Source: Plantago elongata
Lineage: Eukaryota > Streptophyta > Magnoliopsida > Lamiales > Plantaginaceae
Reading direction: 5' to 3'
DNA: 20,831 bases
Assembly: GCA_036897095.1 (NCBI GenBank)
Contig: JAYMSP010003165.1
Location: 1-20,831 of the forward strand
A program made the position numbers and the translations under genes. Shown here piece after piece: positions 7,801 through 18,599 of this stretch (within the stretch, counting starts at the first letter, position 1; each line of letters opens with the position of its first letter). The notes under the pieces were generated by a model. That model was not told the origin of the DNA. It saw only the letters and a list, made by a program, of their open reading frames with translations, and did no database searches.

Positions 7801-9994
7801 TACTACATAACGAAACCCAACTACTATTACAAATTGCAAAAAGGACCCAAAATCTATAAAAATGCAATTTTAGACCTCCAGATGACCTCGTGATGGTCTA
7901 AATTCACTAAACCTTTGTCGAAACCTAACATTTCCGCAGCAACTTTGAATGCGCCATTTTCTGCATAAAAACCTCCTCAAATTGCACCACATCAACCCAA
8001 CCCGAACACATAATAACCTGATAATTATTTAAGTACGGGTTCGTGTTCGAACACCACCCGCACCCGTCCCGAACACGGCCTGCAGTAACCCGCCCCGAAC
8101 CCGGTCATGCATGATTATCTTTCGACTTTTTTTAACAAGAATTTAGTTCATATATAGTAAAATCTGATCACATGTACTTGCTCTCAATAACAGGTAGGAG
8201 AAGACTCAAGAAATCCAGCATGGAATGCACTGGACTACAAGGTCGAATCTCATGGAAACTCCTCAAACTCACCCAAACAAAGGCCTCTTGACAAAGGCAT
8301 AGTCGAAACACGTTGCGAATCTGATTCAACGATTACTCGTTCCATAACAAGCAAGGGCCTGGATGTAACCGAAAACAGCCGCAAAAAACTCATCAAGATC
8401 AAATGTGATGTTGTCATTGTTGGCTCTGGCTGTGGTGGAGGTGTTGCAGCTGCTGTCCTGGCAAACGCTGGCCTAAAAGTCATCGTTCTTGAAAAAGGAA
8501 ATTATTTCACTAGCAATGACTATTCAGCTCTTGAAGGTCCCTCAATGAACGAACTCTACGAGTCAGGGGGCGTTTTACCGACGCTTGATGGAAAGATGAT
8601 GATTCTTGCTGGATCAACAGTAGGGGGTGGCTCTGCAGTTAACTGGTCAGCTAGTATCAAGACACCTGAATCTGTTCTAAAAGAATGGGGAACGGATCGT
8701 GAACTCTCAATGTTTTCGAGCAGTCAGTATGTTGATGCAATGGAGAGTGTGTGTAAAAGGATAAATGTGACGCAAAACTGTAGTAAAGAGGGATTTCAGA
8801 ATCAAATTCTTCGTAAAGGGTGTGAAAATCTCGGTCTTGAAGTGACCTCAGTTCCAAGAAATTCTTCGGAAAGTCATTACTGTGGATCTTGTTGTTATGG
8901 CTGTGTTAGAGGTGACAAGAAAGGCACGGATACGACTTGGTTAGTGGATGCAGTGAACTCGGGTGCAGTCATAATTTCAGGTATGGAAAGAATTACATCT
9001 CATCTAGTTGTCTGAAGTTTGAACTTGTATAAAGGTGTTTAATCTAGCCATTTCTTTTGATTCTGTGGCAGGTGTCAAAGCTGAGAGGTTTCTGTTCGAG
9101 AAGATAAGTAGCGGAAGGCAGAAAAGATGTGTTGGAGTCATTGCAAAAAGTACAAATCTCGACATTAGGATGAAAATCCAAATCGAGGGAAGTGCAACAA
9201 TTTCAGCTTGTGGTTCGCTTCTAACACCGCCTCTAATGCTTGCGAGTGGCCTAACAAACAGAAATATTGGGCGGAACCTTTGTCTTCACCCGGTCCTAAT
9301 GGCATGGGGCTACTTCCCCGAATCAAGCTCAGACATCGAAGGTAAAATGTACGAGGGCGGAATAATCACCTCGTTGCACAAAGCAGGAGATAACACAATT
9401 ATCGAGACTCCGATTCTTGGACCTGGTTCCTTTGCAGCCTTATGTCCGTGGGAATCAGGTGCTGACATTAAGAACAGGATCATGAAGTACGCAAGAACCG
9501 CTCATTTGTTCTCAATGGTTCGTGACACTGGAGCTGGTGAAGTTCTTTCTCAAGGAAGAATCAATTACAAACTATGCAGGGCTGACAAGGAGAACATGAA
9601 AACAGGTTTGCGTCGTGCTTTGCGGATTCTTATCGCTGCTGGAGCAGTTGAGGTGGGGACTCATCAGAGTGACGGGCAGAAGCTGATATGTAATGGAGTA
9701 TGTGAAGAAGAGGTGGAGGCGTTTCTGGAGAGTGTGGTAGTGCCAGATGGGCCAAAATCGATGGTGAAGAAGTGGACTACGTATTGTTCGGCACATCAGA
9801 TGGGGAGCTGTAGAATGGGGAAGAATGAAAATGATGGAGCTGTGGATGAGAATGGTGAGAGTTGGGAAGCAGAGGGGCTGTTTGTTTGTGATGCTAGTGT
9901 TCTTCCTGGTTCTGTTGGGGTTAATCCTATGATTACTATTGAGTCTACTTCTTATTGTCTTGCCAAAAAGATAGCTGAGAAACTCAAGAAGTAA
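4834..9994 (+). CDS. FAO: long-chain fatty alcohol oxidase (GMC flavoprotein)
   Basis: Four exons join in phase: 4834-5049, 5750-6022, 8194-8980 and 9072-9994, giving 732 residues, close to the usual length of about 740-750. The enzyme oxidises long-chain primary alcohols to aldehydes with O2, releasing H2O2, at a membrane. [13 protein letters not shown] near residues 10-22 is typical of the plant FAO N-terminus. Residues 73-163 form the plant-specific segment ([19 protein letters not shown]) ending in a hydrophobic stretch at about 143-163 that probably anchors it. The FAD-binding Rossmann motif GSGCGG is at 240-245 inside [12 protein letters not shown], followed by [23 protein letters not shown] is the GMC signature region. 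Near the C-terminus, [12 protein letters not shown] supplies the catalytic His667, and [10 protein letters not shown] supplies the partner Asn710. All key residues appear intact. Arabidopsis has several FAO paralogues; I cannot assign which one. It is convergent with PHO1, and its second intron is packed with repeats. Confidence 0.94.
5050..5749 (+). other. FAO intron 1, no nested gene seen
   Basis: A 700-bp AT-rich intron with donor GAG|GTACAT and acceptor GGAACAG. A short (GTAC)n run at about 5711-5723 lies within 40 bp of the acceptor. No coding sequence or transposon end was recognised. Confidence 0.6.
6813..7349. mobile_element. MITE-like element with internal tandem duplication, in FAO intron 2
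   Basis: The left end reads TA-CTTCATCCGTCTTATTAAATTT, which resembles Stowaway-type ends (consensus CTCCCTCCGT). The right end reads CGCGGAAG-TA, giving imperfect terminal inverted repeats and a TA at each edge (6813-6814 and 7348-7349). There is no transposase. The interior consists of two diverged copies of one unit, about 6845-7070 and 7071-7300, in the same orientation. Both carry TTGACACxTA, AAAATAATAATAAA, a GTAyACTTTTxATGA stretch, ATTGTTTATTATTTxTTA and TATAAAGTTT in the same order, at an offset of about 226 bp. It is a dimeric or nested MITE rather than a single copy. Confidence 0.5.
7229..7290. repeat. short tandem repeat inside the MITE-like element
   Basis: ATAAAGTTTTATGAAC(A/G)GATAAA occurs twice head to tail, starting at 7229 and 7262 (33-bp period, minor differences), near the right end of the element. 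Confidence 0.75.
7539..7654. repeat. 21-bp perfect direct repeat, 95-bp apart
   Basis: TTAGCGTCCTTTTCGGGCTGG is found at 7539-7559 and again at 7634-7654 with no mismatch, inside FAO intron 2. The local DNA is more GC-rich than the rest of the intron, suggesting debris of an inserted element. I could not identify the element. Confidence 0.75.
7660..8193. other. distal part of FAO intron 2, repeat-like insert of unknown type
   Basis: A GC-richer, C-biased stretch (about 8030-8110) precedes the exon 3 acceptor. On the minus strand, a 40-codon frame at 7854-7976 has a protein-like composition ([20 protein letters not shown]), ends in TAG, and is followed downstream by an AATAAA at about 7730. 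It looks like the 3' end of a foreign transcript or retro-insertion, but I do not recognise it and the frame is short enough to be chance. Confidence 0.3.
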
Positions 9995-10345
9995 AGGCTT
10001 GATATTGAGCTCAATCTTGGGTGGATGTATGTATGATTCTTCTACGAAGTTATTCATTGTTCTTATTAAGTGTGAAAAGAACATGATCCAGATTATCCTT
10101 AATTTCCATACAAGTAGATATATATCTAGTAGATAAGTACATTTACGCATATCTGTGTTGCAATAGAAAATGGTCCTAGGTCTGTGCTTGAGAGCCTAGC
10201 TTATGGTTCACTTGTTCATTTCCAGTCCAATTTTCATTACTTGAGGCTTGATCATGGTCCATGGAGCATATAACCTGAAGATCATACCTTTCTGCTCCCC
10301 ATAGCCTTTCTAATACAACACCGATTATGTTCTATTGGAACAATT
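9995..10345. other. tail-to-tail spacer between FAO and PHO1
   Basis: These 351 bp between the two stop codons must hold both 3'-UTRs. No strong AATAAA signal is visible for either gene, so the two transcripts may overlap. A long minus-strand open frame entering from FAO exon 4 is a shadow of the FAO coding sequence. Confidence 0.6.
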
Positions 10346-13300
10346 TTAGCCATCAGAATCTGGTTCGCGGAATGGCAACGGAACTGCTTTCACTGCCCTG
10401 AACTTTCCAACATTGTTCAGGTGCTCATTTTCCAATCTGTTCACCAGAATTAAATCAGTGTATAATCAGAATAGGCCTTATGTTCTGTTAGGCTGTCACT
10501 TACATGTGTTTATCATTTCAATCTTGTGATGAAATGTGATTCGTTGATCTTATAGTTACGTACCTGTAGTAGTTCCAGTGCCCACGTCGTATGACCTCTA
10601 GTGAAGCAAGAAAGAAGTCAAGCAAGCGTGTTTCGAACATCCCAATGTTAAACCTCATAACGGCCTCGACCCATGCTACTCGTAGAACAAAATTCAAGGC
10701 CTACAAAATTGAAATTCCACTTGTTCAAAACAGGAGTGAACATGAAAATGGACACATTATCTTGCAAGATGAACTACATCAATGATTTAAAGAAAAGGTA
10801 GAAGAAAACTCACAATGGAACCATAGTATATGCCCTTGTTCTTGAGAATGAGTTCATCTCTTAAGAACTGGTTTTTAGATTTGGGGTTGAAAAGTCCCCA
10901 GTCTTTCACAAAGTCCCAATACAACTGATAAATCGTCGCTATGAGAGAAGTCACTACAACGATTGCCATCCACATCGGTGTGGGCTGCCTGGCATAGGTC
11001 AGCCTTGCTCCGGCTGCTACCATAGCTGACACATATTTTCCCAGGTTTGCAAGGTGGTCTACATTATTTTCATCAAACCATCTCCTCGCACACTATACAA
11101 TTATCAGGCATAAGATGGTCAGACTATACTTATATGAACTGCTACACTTTTAATGTTCAACAAACTTTCTAATTTGAAGTTTAGAACTGTAAACATCAGT
11201 ATAAGATATACAAGTAAAAGAAAAGTCTATACCTGCATTGCACGCCAGTAATAGGGCGCGAAGGAGATAACATAGACAAGCTCCCTATACATTCTTCCAG
11301 ATTTACATGTCTCATAGCGATGCGTTTTAAAATTTCCTGCCAGAAAATAGCATGCCGCGGATTCCATGTGCCTTAGTAATGGAATCTGCAGTTGATTGAA
11401 ATGCATTATCAGAAGATTGAAATTTAAGCGCCTGACAACTTGAAACAAATGTAGCATTTTTCATGTTTTGTAGAATAAATCTTCAAAGATCTAGTGGACT
11501 ATTTACCTGACTTGTAAGTTGATCAGCCATGAAGAAGTCAACCATCAGAACCTGCGAATATATCAGATGATAAGTCCATCAAAGTAGAATGTGACACTGA
11601 AAAATCTGGAACAGAATACATGATTGTATAGAACTCATCATGTCCAGTATAAGTAAGTGAGATACCTTGTAAAACGGAGAGCAGACGATGTTACGAATAA
11701 CTTTAAGAAAGCAGAACCGTGTTGAGCGGTAAAAGATGTTCAGTGGGCATATCAGGAGAAGTACAAAAGACTGGAAAAAAAGCAGCACAGAGATAGTAAT
11801 AAAAATGAGCTCTATATTCAGAATTTTAAATCCATTCAAGAATTTATGTGTTACTACTCACCAGCAGTAAAACTCCAGGAATCAAATCAACAGTGTGTGG
11901 TGAGAAGCCGGTGGAGAGTAATATGAGATGCAAGACCATTGCAGCGATGACAGCAGTCATCATGGACGTACATATAAGAAATGCATCTCGGTACCTCAGA
12001 GCGTTGCTTGCATGGAACTCGAATATGAAGTGATAGTTGATCCTCGTTTTTTTCCACATCAATAAGTTGCATCCGTACATGAACAAATGCAGGCTTAGCA
12101 GGGCAAACATGCTGCATAACATCCAAACACATTTCTAATTACATCTCCAGGTATTCAAATGTGAAATCACTTTATTAATTGAGGTGAAGAAATGTTCTAG
12201 TAATGTATATTTCTGCTATATAACATCCAATACTTGTGCTATATTTGAGCTTTTGCTACACCATGCATCCTAAGTCGGTTAATTGTGAGTAGGATAAAAC
12301 GTATATTTCGACTACCACTCTAATATTGTATGACTTGTTGGGGTGGTTTTAAAATCAAATTTGTGCAAACTCCGATTTCATACTATATGACTTGTATAGC
12401 TATCATGAATTTATCTTAGGAAATTGAGGTGTAATAACAACCTCATTGGTTTCTAATCATTTGGACTTAGATGCAGTTAGTGTTGTTATGCGAGTCGAGC
12501 TTTATTCAAAGTGATCAATCTAGTTCGGTTAGATAAATTACTTCGAGCTGAGCTGAGTCTGATTTCAAACTGAGTCGAGCTCGACTCAATAAAGCTCATT
12601 AAGATAATTATTTAATAAATTTATATATTTTTATAGATAAAGATCGTTAAAAATGGATAAGGCTCGTTAATATACATATTTTTTCGACTTCGAGCTCAAC
12701 TTTATTTTTATTGATTTTGTTGACGATCGAATTCAAACTCAATTTAATTGAGTTTGAATGTCATAATACTCGACTCGTTTAACACTAGTTGATGTAGTTT
12801 CAAATGGGAAATGGGTGGAGTTGGGCTGGGCATTTGTAGTCATCCAAAGAATAATGATTGTATATAGGAAAAGCAGTCCCCGGTTGAAGTGTGAATGTGT
12901 TGTCTTATATTTTATTTTGATTGTTCTATTTTTATAATTAGTGATTTCTGCTATACGAGACATTGAAATTAATAAGGGTAGTATGTACCTAAAAACGGGG
13001 TAGACAGTTTCCATATAAGAAGCTTCGGTTCCAGGAGAGAACATGCCACTGAGGTGGGCCAAAATCCCATACACACTAAACAACGTCACGAAACATCCCG
13101 TAAACAAACCTGCACCACACCACACCCTCGTAATCAACTCCTAATAACCATTATTATTATTGTAACATTATAATAAAAAAGGTCACATTAAATAAAAATT
13201 TGTTACCAACAAAAAATGTAACCATGTGTGAATCTTTGTGGTGTTGGGGTCTCAAAAACTTCATTGCCTTTTTCCTGTCACTGTGTGCAAAGTGCTCCGT

Positions 13301-16300
13301 GAACAAGGACTCCACTTGGTCCATTAGCCGAACCACCTTTCCACATCATCAACACACCAATTTTATTAATTACCTTGACCACTAATTACACACTATAATT
13401 AAGTTAATGCCATTCACGATCCATCCAAGCAACTTGCATTTGAGACTCATGATTTAATTGAAGAACGGAAGAATTACTACTTGTCTATAATTTAAAACAC
13501 AAATGAGAAGTGACTAATTAAGCTTTCTGTTTCGTGATTTTTACAATGTACATATTCATTCTAAGTATTTTGTTACCTTATCTGAGCTAATGAAGTGCGA
13601 TCTTTTCACTACTTTCAGGTAACTAGCTGATGCCTGCTGTTTTGATACCTGCACTCAAATTCAACCAAATTAATACCACACTACTACATAACATTGTCAA
13701 ATTGACCACAGCAACAACAACCCACTCTCGATTGATCATGACCGTCTACATTCGAACCAGTTGATACTCTTTGTAATTTTGAAAAACAAGTGGAGTCGCT
13801 AACCTTGTCGAACTTCTTGAGTATCTTCGTAAAGGCCACCATATTGAGTGAACTGCGGTAAACAGAGAGATGTAATCAAATCATTACAACATGTGAGTAT
13901 AGCTCTAACACATGTTCATGTCAATGAAATAATTTTTTTGGTGAAAACTATTAAAAGTTTCGCAGTTAATTTATATGTCGTCTCGTCACGCTTTCAATGA
14001 ACATGACAAGAGTAGTCATGTATTTTGTTGTATATGACTCCTTTTTTTCCTATTTCATTTTCTGTTTAATACTTTTTCCACAAATTGGCACATGTTCACG
14101 CAAAAGGTTATTTCGACTAGTATGCCATATCATGTGACAAATAACAAATTCATCACTATATTCATGGGCTGGGCATTCTTAAATGTCACCAAATTCCGTT
14201 TGGCACAAGAAGAACTCACATGTATTTTCACTCCAGAAAAGCCAATTTTGATATCTGTCTCTCACTATAACTTCTATAACTTCTATAACTTCTATTTTTG
14301 AACAATTCTCCATCTACCCTATTTACATTTTCATTTTTCACCCCGTCTCAATATTCTCAAACATGAAATTGAGATCAATAATAATTCTAACTTGTCAAAG
14401 AATAAAAAATGTAATTATTTTTGTAAGGCTGAATTACCTACTCATAAGGAAAATTAAAATTTTTACATCTATTACTTTGGGTCAAATTAAAGTTGAACAT
14501 CCTATTACCTGTATGTTTTGAGCAATCCCAGTCCCCTGTAAAGTTCCACAATTGCCCCCCTGATCATTTTTTCAGCACACTGAAGCTTCTTCTTGTTGAT
14601 GTACTCTCTCCCTGATTCTTTCTTCGGGTTGTTTACCAAATCCTCCCAAAGCATTGATGTTACCGCGCTTATGGTACGCGTTGGAGTAGTGGCCGGAATA
14701 TCAATTCTCATTGCCATCTTAGGTTTCCCGCTCTTGGCCTTCCCGCGTATCGCAGAGTTAACGAATTTGATGCCATTTTTCTCCAATGCAGCAACCACTT
14801 CATCTGTTTGTGATTCCGTTGGGCTATCACAACATGACTCGCTCTGGCTTTCTGCATAATTATCATTTTCGGACAAGTTCAACGTCGATATATCATTATT
14901 TTGCAATGTTATGATTAGTCGTCGTGGTAAATGAATTTGACTACTATGTAGAAATATAAAGATGGAAAAGAAATTCCAAATAAACAATGATTAACATTGG
15001 TATGTTCTGCAAAAATATATCTTAAACTAACTGAATAAACTAGTTGAGTTGCTAGTTGTAAACAATTGGTAGTAATACTCCGTTCACTTTAACTAAAAAT
15101 TCATTAAATTTAGTTCTACTTACACGTGGTTCTCTTCAACTGAAATTTACTAAACTTAATTAAACGAAATTGAACTTAATTTAACTGAACTGAAGTAAGA
15201 TGTAAATTATAATTACGTCGAGTTGAACTGAACTGAATGAAACTAAACTGAACGGACTGAAGTGATTTTAGTTGAAGAGAACAAAACCTTAGTTATATTT
15301 TATACTACTTTCAATTGAGTAAATTTAGTTTAAAAAATTACTATTAAAAGAACAAAACCTAGGTTAATTGATTAAGACTTTGTTATTTTTAACTTAAAAC
15401 CACTCCAGTTTAGTTAGCTCTGTTTAGTAATAATTTGTATTATATTTCAGTTCAGTTCAGTTTCATTCAATTCAGTTTAATAAATTTTAATTGAAAATAA
15501 TAAAAAATAATTATTATATAGGAGAAGGCAAGTTAATTGCTAATTACTCGATTTCCGAAATTTAAATCAATCACCATTTATGTATGGATTAATAACAAGT
15601 TTATTAAGGTGAAATGGTAAAGTTATTCTGTATATTATAGTTAACAAATAGAGCTTTACCACAGGCTTCGTTTGGCTTAGATTGTGCTGAGGTGATTACT
15701 GGAAATTTAAACCAATAGAATTTGAGTATTTTTTAAAGAAGAAATCGAATGTTTTTATAAAATATTCAATTTGAATAAGAAAATGACATTTTATAAAGAA
15801 CCAATCTCTTCTCTTACACAGGTGTGTATTTAGCACACTACGTAACTAAAATAAGTAACTAAGGAAAGGAGCATGCTTACCGCTTCAGCGGTATGAGAAA
15901 CCCTTATTTTTTAAACAACATATGAGGACTCAATGTACACGATGTGGCTCATAATTGCATACTAAATCCAAAATATTATACTCACTCTACGATGGAATAA
16001 AATACAATTTTGAGTCAGTCTTCAGTATTTCTTTTTTGTATAATTAATTATATAATATAATTAACTACTATTGGATTTTTTTAACAATATTACAAATATA
16101 ATATTTATTTGTATAAATATTTAACATCAATAACTCTCAAATCATCAATTTGAATGTCAAAGTGTTTGGAGCAGAGTGGTAAGCTAAGACATTTCGAATC
16201 CAAGAGGTCACGGGTTCAATTCCCCGAAATGTATGATTATATACTCTTATTATAGAGAATAGTGATTTGTATTGATGACAATTTGTCCATGTTCAATTAT

Positions 16301-18364
16301 AGTAATTGTTAAATCACTCATTTGAGGGAATCAAATCTATAGCTTTTTGAGTACAAGATATTTCAGCTTGCTACTCGACTACAATCACTTTGACAGATTT
16401 TTTTTTATGTGAATTCAATCATAATATGGTTCTTCAACGTGCGACTTGGTTGTTATGCTAACTTTCCGGTGATATGTGTTTATAATATAATTTACAGGAA
16501 AAGATAAAGACTCGATTTCATCTTTGTGAAAACTCAATCAATCAACGATACAAAATTGGTTTTGAAGATGAAGCCGTCCATTCGTTTGTTACATTTGCAT
16601 ACGTGTGGAGAGTAAGAGTTGCACGTACTACCTAATTATTTACTTTTTCACATTAAAATATTATATTTAAAAATTGTAATATTTAAAGATTATATTCAAA
16701 ATTAAGACCATATTATACTCGTAACACAATATGGAAACCTTGGAAATGAAATTCTTAAATAAAAAACTCACCGAAAAAATCTGAGTTTCGACCGAACGAG
16801 GAGTTGGAGCGGGATAGTAGCCCAAAGCCACTGCCGCTCCTGGCTGGGGCGATATTTCTTCGGCGGTCAGTGAGTACTCGTTTTAGGTCCAACAGAATCT
16901 GAAGCTGCTTATTCAATATATCCCCTCTTTCAACGAATTCAGTCTCTTTTTCCTTGTAAAATTGGTTTACTTTATTAAGCTCTTGGTCTAACACTTCAAA
17001 GAATGCCCTTACCTGCACTCCATAGCCGAACCATATGTTAGGAAAAACTGTTTTTGGTCTATACATTTGGTTCACATATATAATACATCAAATTAAAAAT
17101 CTAGGTAATACTAGTTTTACCAATTTTGACATTGAGATTGATATGAGAGATATCTAACGCGGTCTTAAATTAATGGTACTTTTTTTTAAATGTCAATTAT
17201 GTATTTTTGGGTTGTATACGTTAATTAACTGTTTCATGCAAGTTTAGTTAATTTATACCTCATCTTCTTCAGAAAAAAGCTGGACAAGTTCGGTTTCATA
17301 AACTTCAACTTCTCCTTCTTCTCCATCTTCTCCCATGCTAATTTTACTTTTCACCTGCAACAACAATATACATAACGAATTTTGATTAGAAACGGAAACG
17401 TCCGAATATACTGTTCAACCTAAGATGGTTCGAGCTTCATCCCGGTCACAATTATAACGATGCTTAGATGAATGATTCAGTTTGTAGGACGATTTTCATT
17501 TATTAATTGCGTAACGACGGATTATATACCAAAGTAAATAAATTGGGAACCACTAACTTAATGTTCCGGAAAATTTAAACTATGCTAAAACAGGATACAC
17601 TAAAATACTAATCCTACGTTCAATTTGCAAACTTCTCATAAAAAAAGAAAAAGAGAAAGGAAAACAATAAAAAGGAAGAAAGTTGAAAATCAATGGCAAC
17701 AAAATTCTTGCATCATTGCATGTTCAGTTACTTGCATCCATTGCCTAGCTCAGCTTCTTTATGATTGTATATGAAACAATGCACAACAAAAAATCCTGTT
17801 TTTCTTACTTTAAAGATAAAACCAAAACCAAAGAACCGGAAAATGAGACTTTATTTAGATCACAAAAACACTTCCTTTCTGTTATTGTTTCTTAATTTCT
17901 TACATAACATAGTATGATCAGTTAACCAATCCAATGGAAACCTATCTTGTTCATTGAATAATCCACTATCCCACATACATTCCACTAACACATTAATCAA
18001 CTTTATATCGGAAATAAGGAAAGATTAGATTGGAAATGACTGAAATGAATCTTCCTTGCTCATCTATTACAGGAAATATATATATGTGTATATCAATATA
18101 TTCATTGATCACCTGAATAATCTCGGCAGGATTCGTTCCGGTCTTACTAGCCCTGGTTCCACTTCCACCGGTGAATATACGAACCAAAGAACGTATTGGA
18201 TCGAAGATGGAACGACCAAAATCGTAATCAGTTTCAGGGAAGTGTTTAGGTTTGGCAGACAATTTGATCTTTTTGACATGCTTCTTGAGTGCCCAATAAT
18301 TCACAAATGCATCCTTCCACTCAGGGATGAGCTGTGCTTCCAGCTCCTTGGAAAACTTTACCAT
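10346..18364 (-). CDS. PHO1: PHO1-type phosphate exporter (SPX-EXS)
   Basis: Fifteen exons join in phase, listed 5' to 3': 18113-18364, 17259-17354, 16772-17012, 14509-14851, 13804-13852, 13577-13648, 13207-13336, 12989-13109, 11862-12111, 11666-11770, 11507-11551, 11233-11385, 10814-11092, 10564-10700, 10346-10436, giving 787 residues. PHO1 exports phosphate from root stelar cells into xylem, acting at Golgi/endosomal and plasma membranes. The N-terminal SPX domain (about 1-351) opens [17 protein letters not shown], has Tyr23 and Lys27 in the inositol-phosphate-binding helix region, and closes with [10 protein letters not shown] and [12 protein letters not shown]. Membrane helices follow at about 385-412, 431-453, 472-497 and 509-527. 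The EXS domain (about 590-787) includes [47 protein letters not shown] and [16 protein letters not shown]. Length and the DSDG end match Arabidopsis PHO1 rather than its more distant homologues. The exon 3/4 junction (acceptor ATTATGCAG) is the weakest splice call. Confidence 0.94.
12480..12790. repeat. GAGTCGAGCTC-type dispersed repeat in PHO1 intron 8
   Basis: Within the 877-bp intron (12112-12988) lies a segment rich in permuted GAGCTCGAGTCG words: GAGTCGAGCTTTATT near 12491, GAGTCGAGCTCGACTCAATAAAGCTC near 12573 and CTTCGAGCTCAACTTTATT near 12688. These occur in both orientations, and the block ends with ACTCGACTCGTTTAAC at about 12768-12783. Such words are typical of a non-coding repeat family found in many plant genomes. 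No coding capacity is present. Confidence 0.45.
12731..12759. repeat. perfect 29-nt palindrome (14-bp arms)
   Basis: The left arm ATTCAAACTCAATT and the right arm AATTGAGTTTGAAT are exact complements separated by a single T. It lies near the right edge of the repeat in PHO1 intron 8. Confidence 0.9.
13853..14508 (-). other. PHO1 intron 4, with a 9-bp tandem repeat
   Basis: A 656-bp AT-rich intron. The only structure noticed is TATAACTTC repeated three times plus TAT at 14266-14295. No gene or transposon end was recognised. Confidence 0.6.
15076..15480. mobile_element. inverted-repeat element in PHO1 intron 3 (MITE-like)
   Basis: Inside the 1.92-kb intron (14852-16771), TA-CTCCGTTCACTTTAACT at 15076 resembles a shortened Stowaway-type end. 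GTTCTCTTCAACT at 15129-15141 has its exact complement at 15270-15282. GAACGGAC at about 15250 complements the left end. A further block of AACTGAACTGAATGAAAC near 15223-15241 is matched in inverse near 15445-15475. The DNA is dominated by AACTGAA and TTCAGTT words. No transposase is present. I read it as one or two hairpin-forming non-autonomous elements with uncertain borders. Confidence 0.4.
15878..15893. repeat. short hairpin TACCGCT-TC-AGCGGTA
   Basis: A perfect inverted repeat with 7-bp arms and a 2-nt loop in a locally GC-richer spot of PHO1 intron 3. It could be a transposon-end relic. There is no T-run to make it a terminator-like signal. Confidence 0.6.
16161..16234 (+). repeat. tRNA-like sequence with pol III A and B boxes; SINE or tRNA fossil
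   Basis: TGGAGCAGAGTGGTAAGC at 16167-16184 resembles the D-arm/A-box of a tRNA, with an AGC/GCT stem. GGTTCAATTCC at 16213-16223 matches the T-arm/B-box, flanked by GGG and CCC. The spacing of about 33 nt is that of a tRNA. However, the anticodon arm does not fold: the region between forms ACATTTCG...CGAAATGT instead. No clean acceptor stem is seen. This pattern fits a tRNA-derived SINE head or a decayed tRNA gene inside PHO1 intron 3. The 3' boundary is unknown; a T-run lies at about 16398-16406. Confidence 0.45.
17355..18112 (-). other. PHO1 intron 1, no nested gene seen
   Basis: A 758-bp intron between the first SPX exon and exon 2, with donor CAG|GTGATC and acceptor TTGCAG on the minus strand. 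It is AT-rich with an A-rich tract at about 17641-17680. Nothing coding was recognised. Confidence 0.6.
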
Positions 18365-18440
18365 CCTAGAAAGATAATGGATGGAAAGCAAGTTACAGAT
18401 GATGAGTTGAGAGTGTTTTGTTTTAGATGGTTAGTTAGTG

Positions 18441-18452
18441 TATATATATAAA
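18441..18452 (-). promoter_or_regulatory. TATA box of PHO1
   Basis: The minus strand reads TTTATATATATA here, about 77-88 bp upstream of the PHO1 ATG (18362-18364). Transcription would then start near 18410-18415, leaving a leader of about 50 nt with no upstream ATG in it. Confidence 0.55.
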
Positions 18453-18599
18453 GGCTAGCTAAGGGAGATCATATGTGAGTAGTATGGCTTTGTCTGGTGC
18501 AATGCAACACATTATATAATATGGTGGGGTGCATGCAATAGGGATCCATCTTTCTTGGCTTCGTTTTGATTCTCCTCATTTCTTATTATGGTATGATTT

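Noticed and set aside
8250-8857. Minus-strand frames of 66-77 codons
   Set aside because: Shadows of FAO exon 3, which encodes the FAD-binding region on the plus strand.
9572-10150. 192-codon minus-strand frame
   Set aside because: It runs antisense to the C-terminal exon of FAO, whose codon bias creates the open frame. The plus-strand translation is clearly the real one.
13200-13385. 61-codon plus-strand frame
   Set aside because: It is antisense to PHO1 exon 7, which reads [18 protein letters not shown] on the minus strand.
14593-14859. 88-codon plus-strand frame
   Set aside because: Shadow of PHO1 exon 4.
16161-16234. Functional tRNA gene
   Set aside because: The D and T arms are recognisable, but there is no acceptor stem or anticodon arm, so only a tRNA-derived repeat or fossil is supported.
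18056-18451. 131-codon plus-strand frame
   Set aside because: Antisense to the first SPX exon of PHO1; no independent motif.
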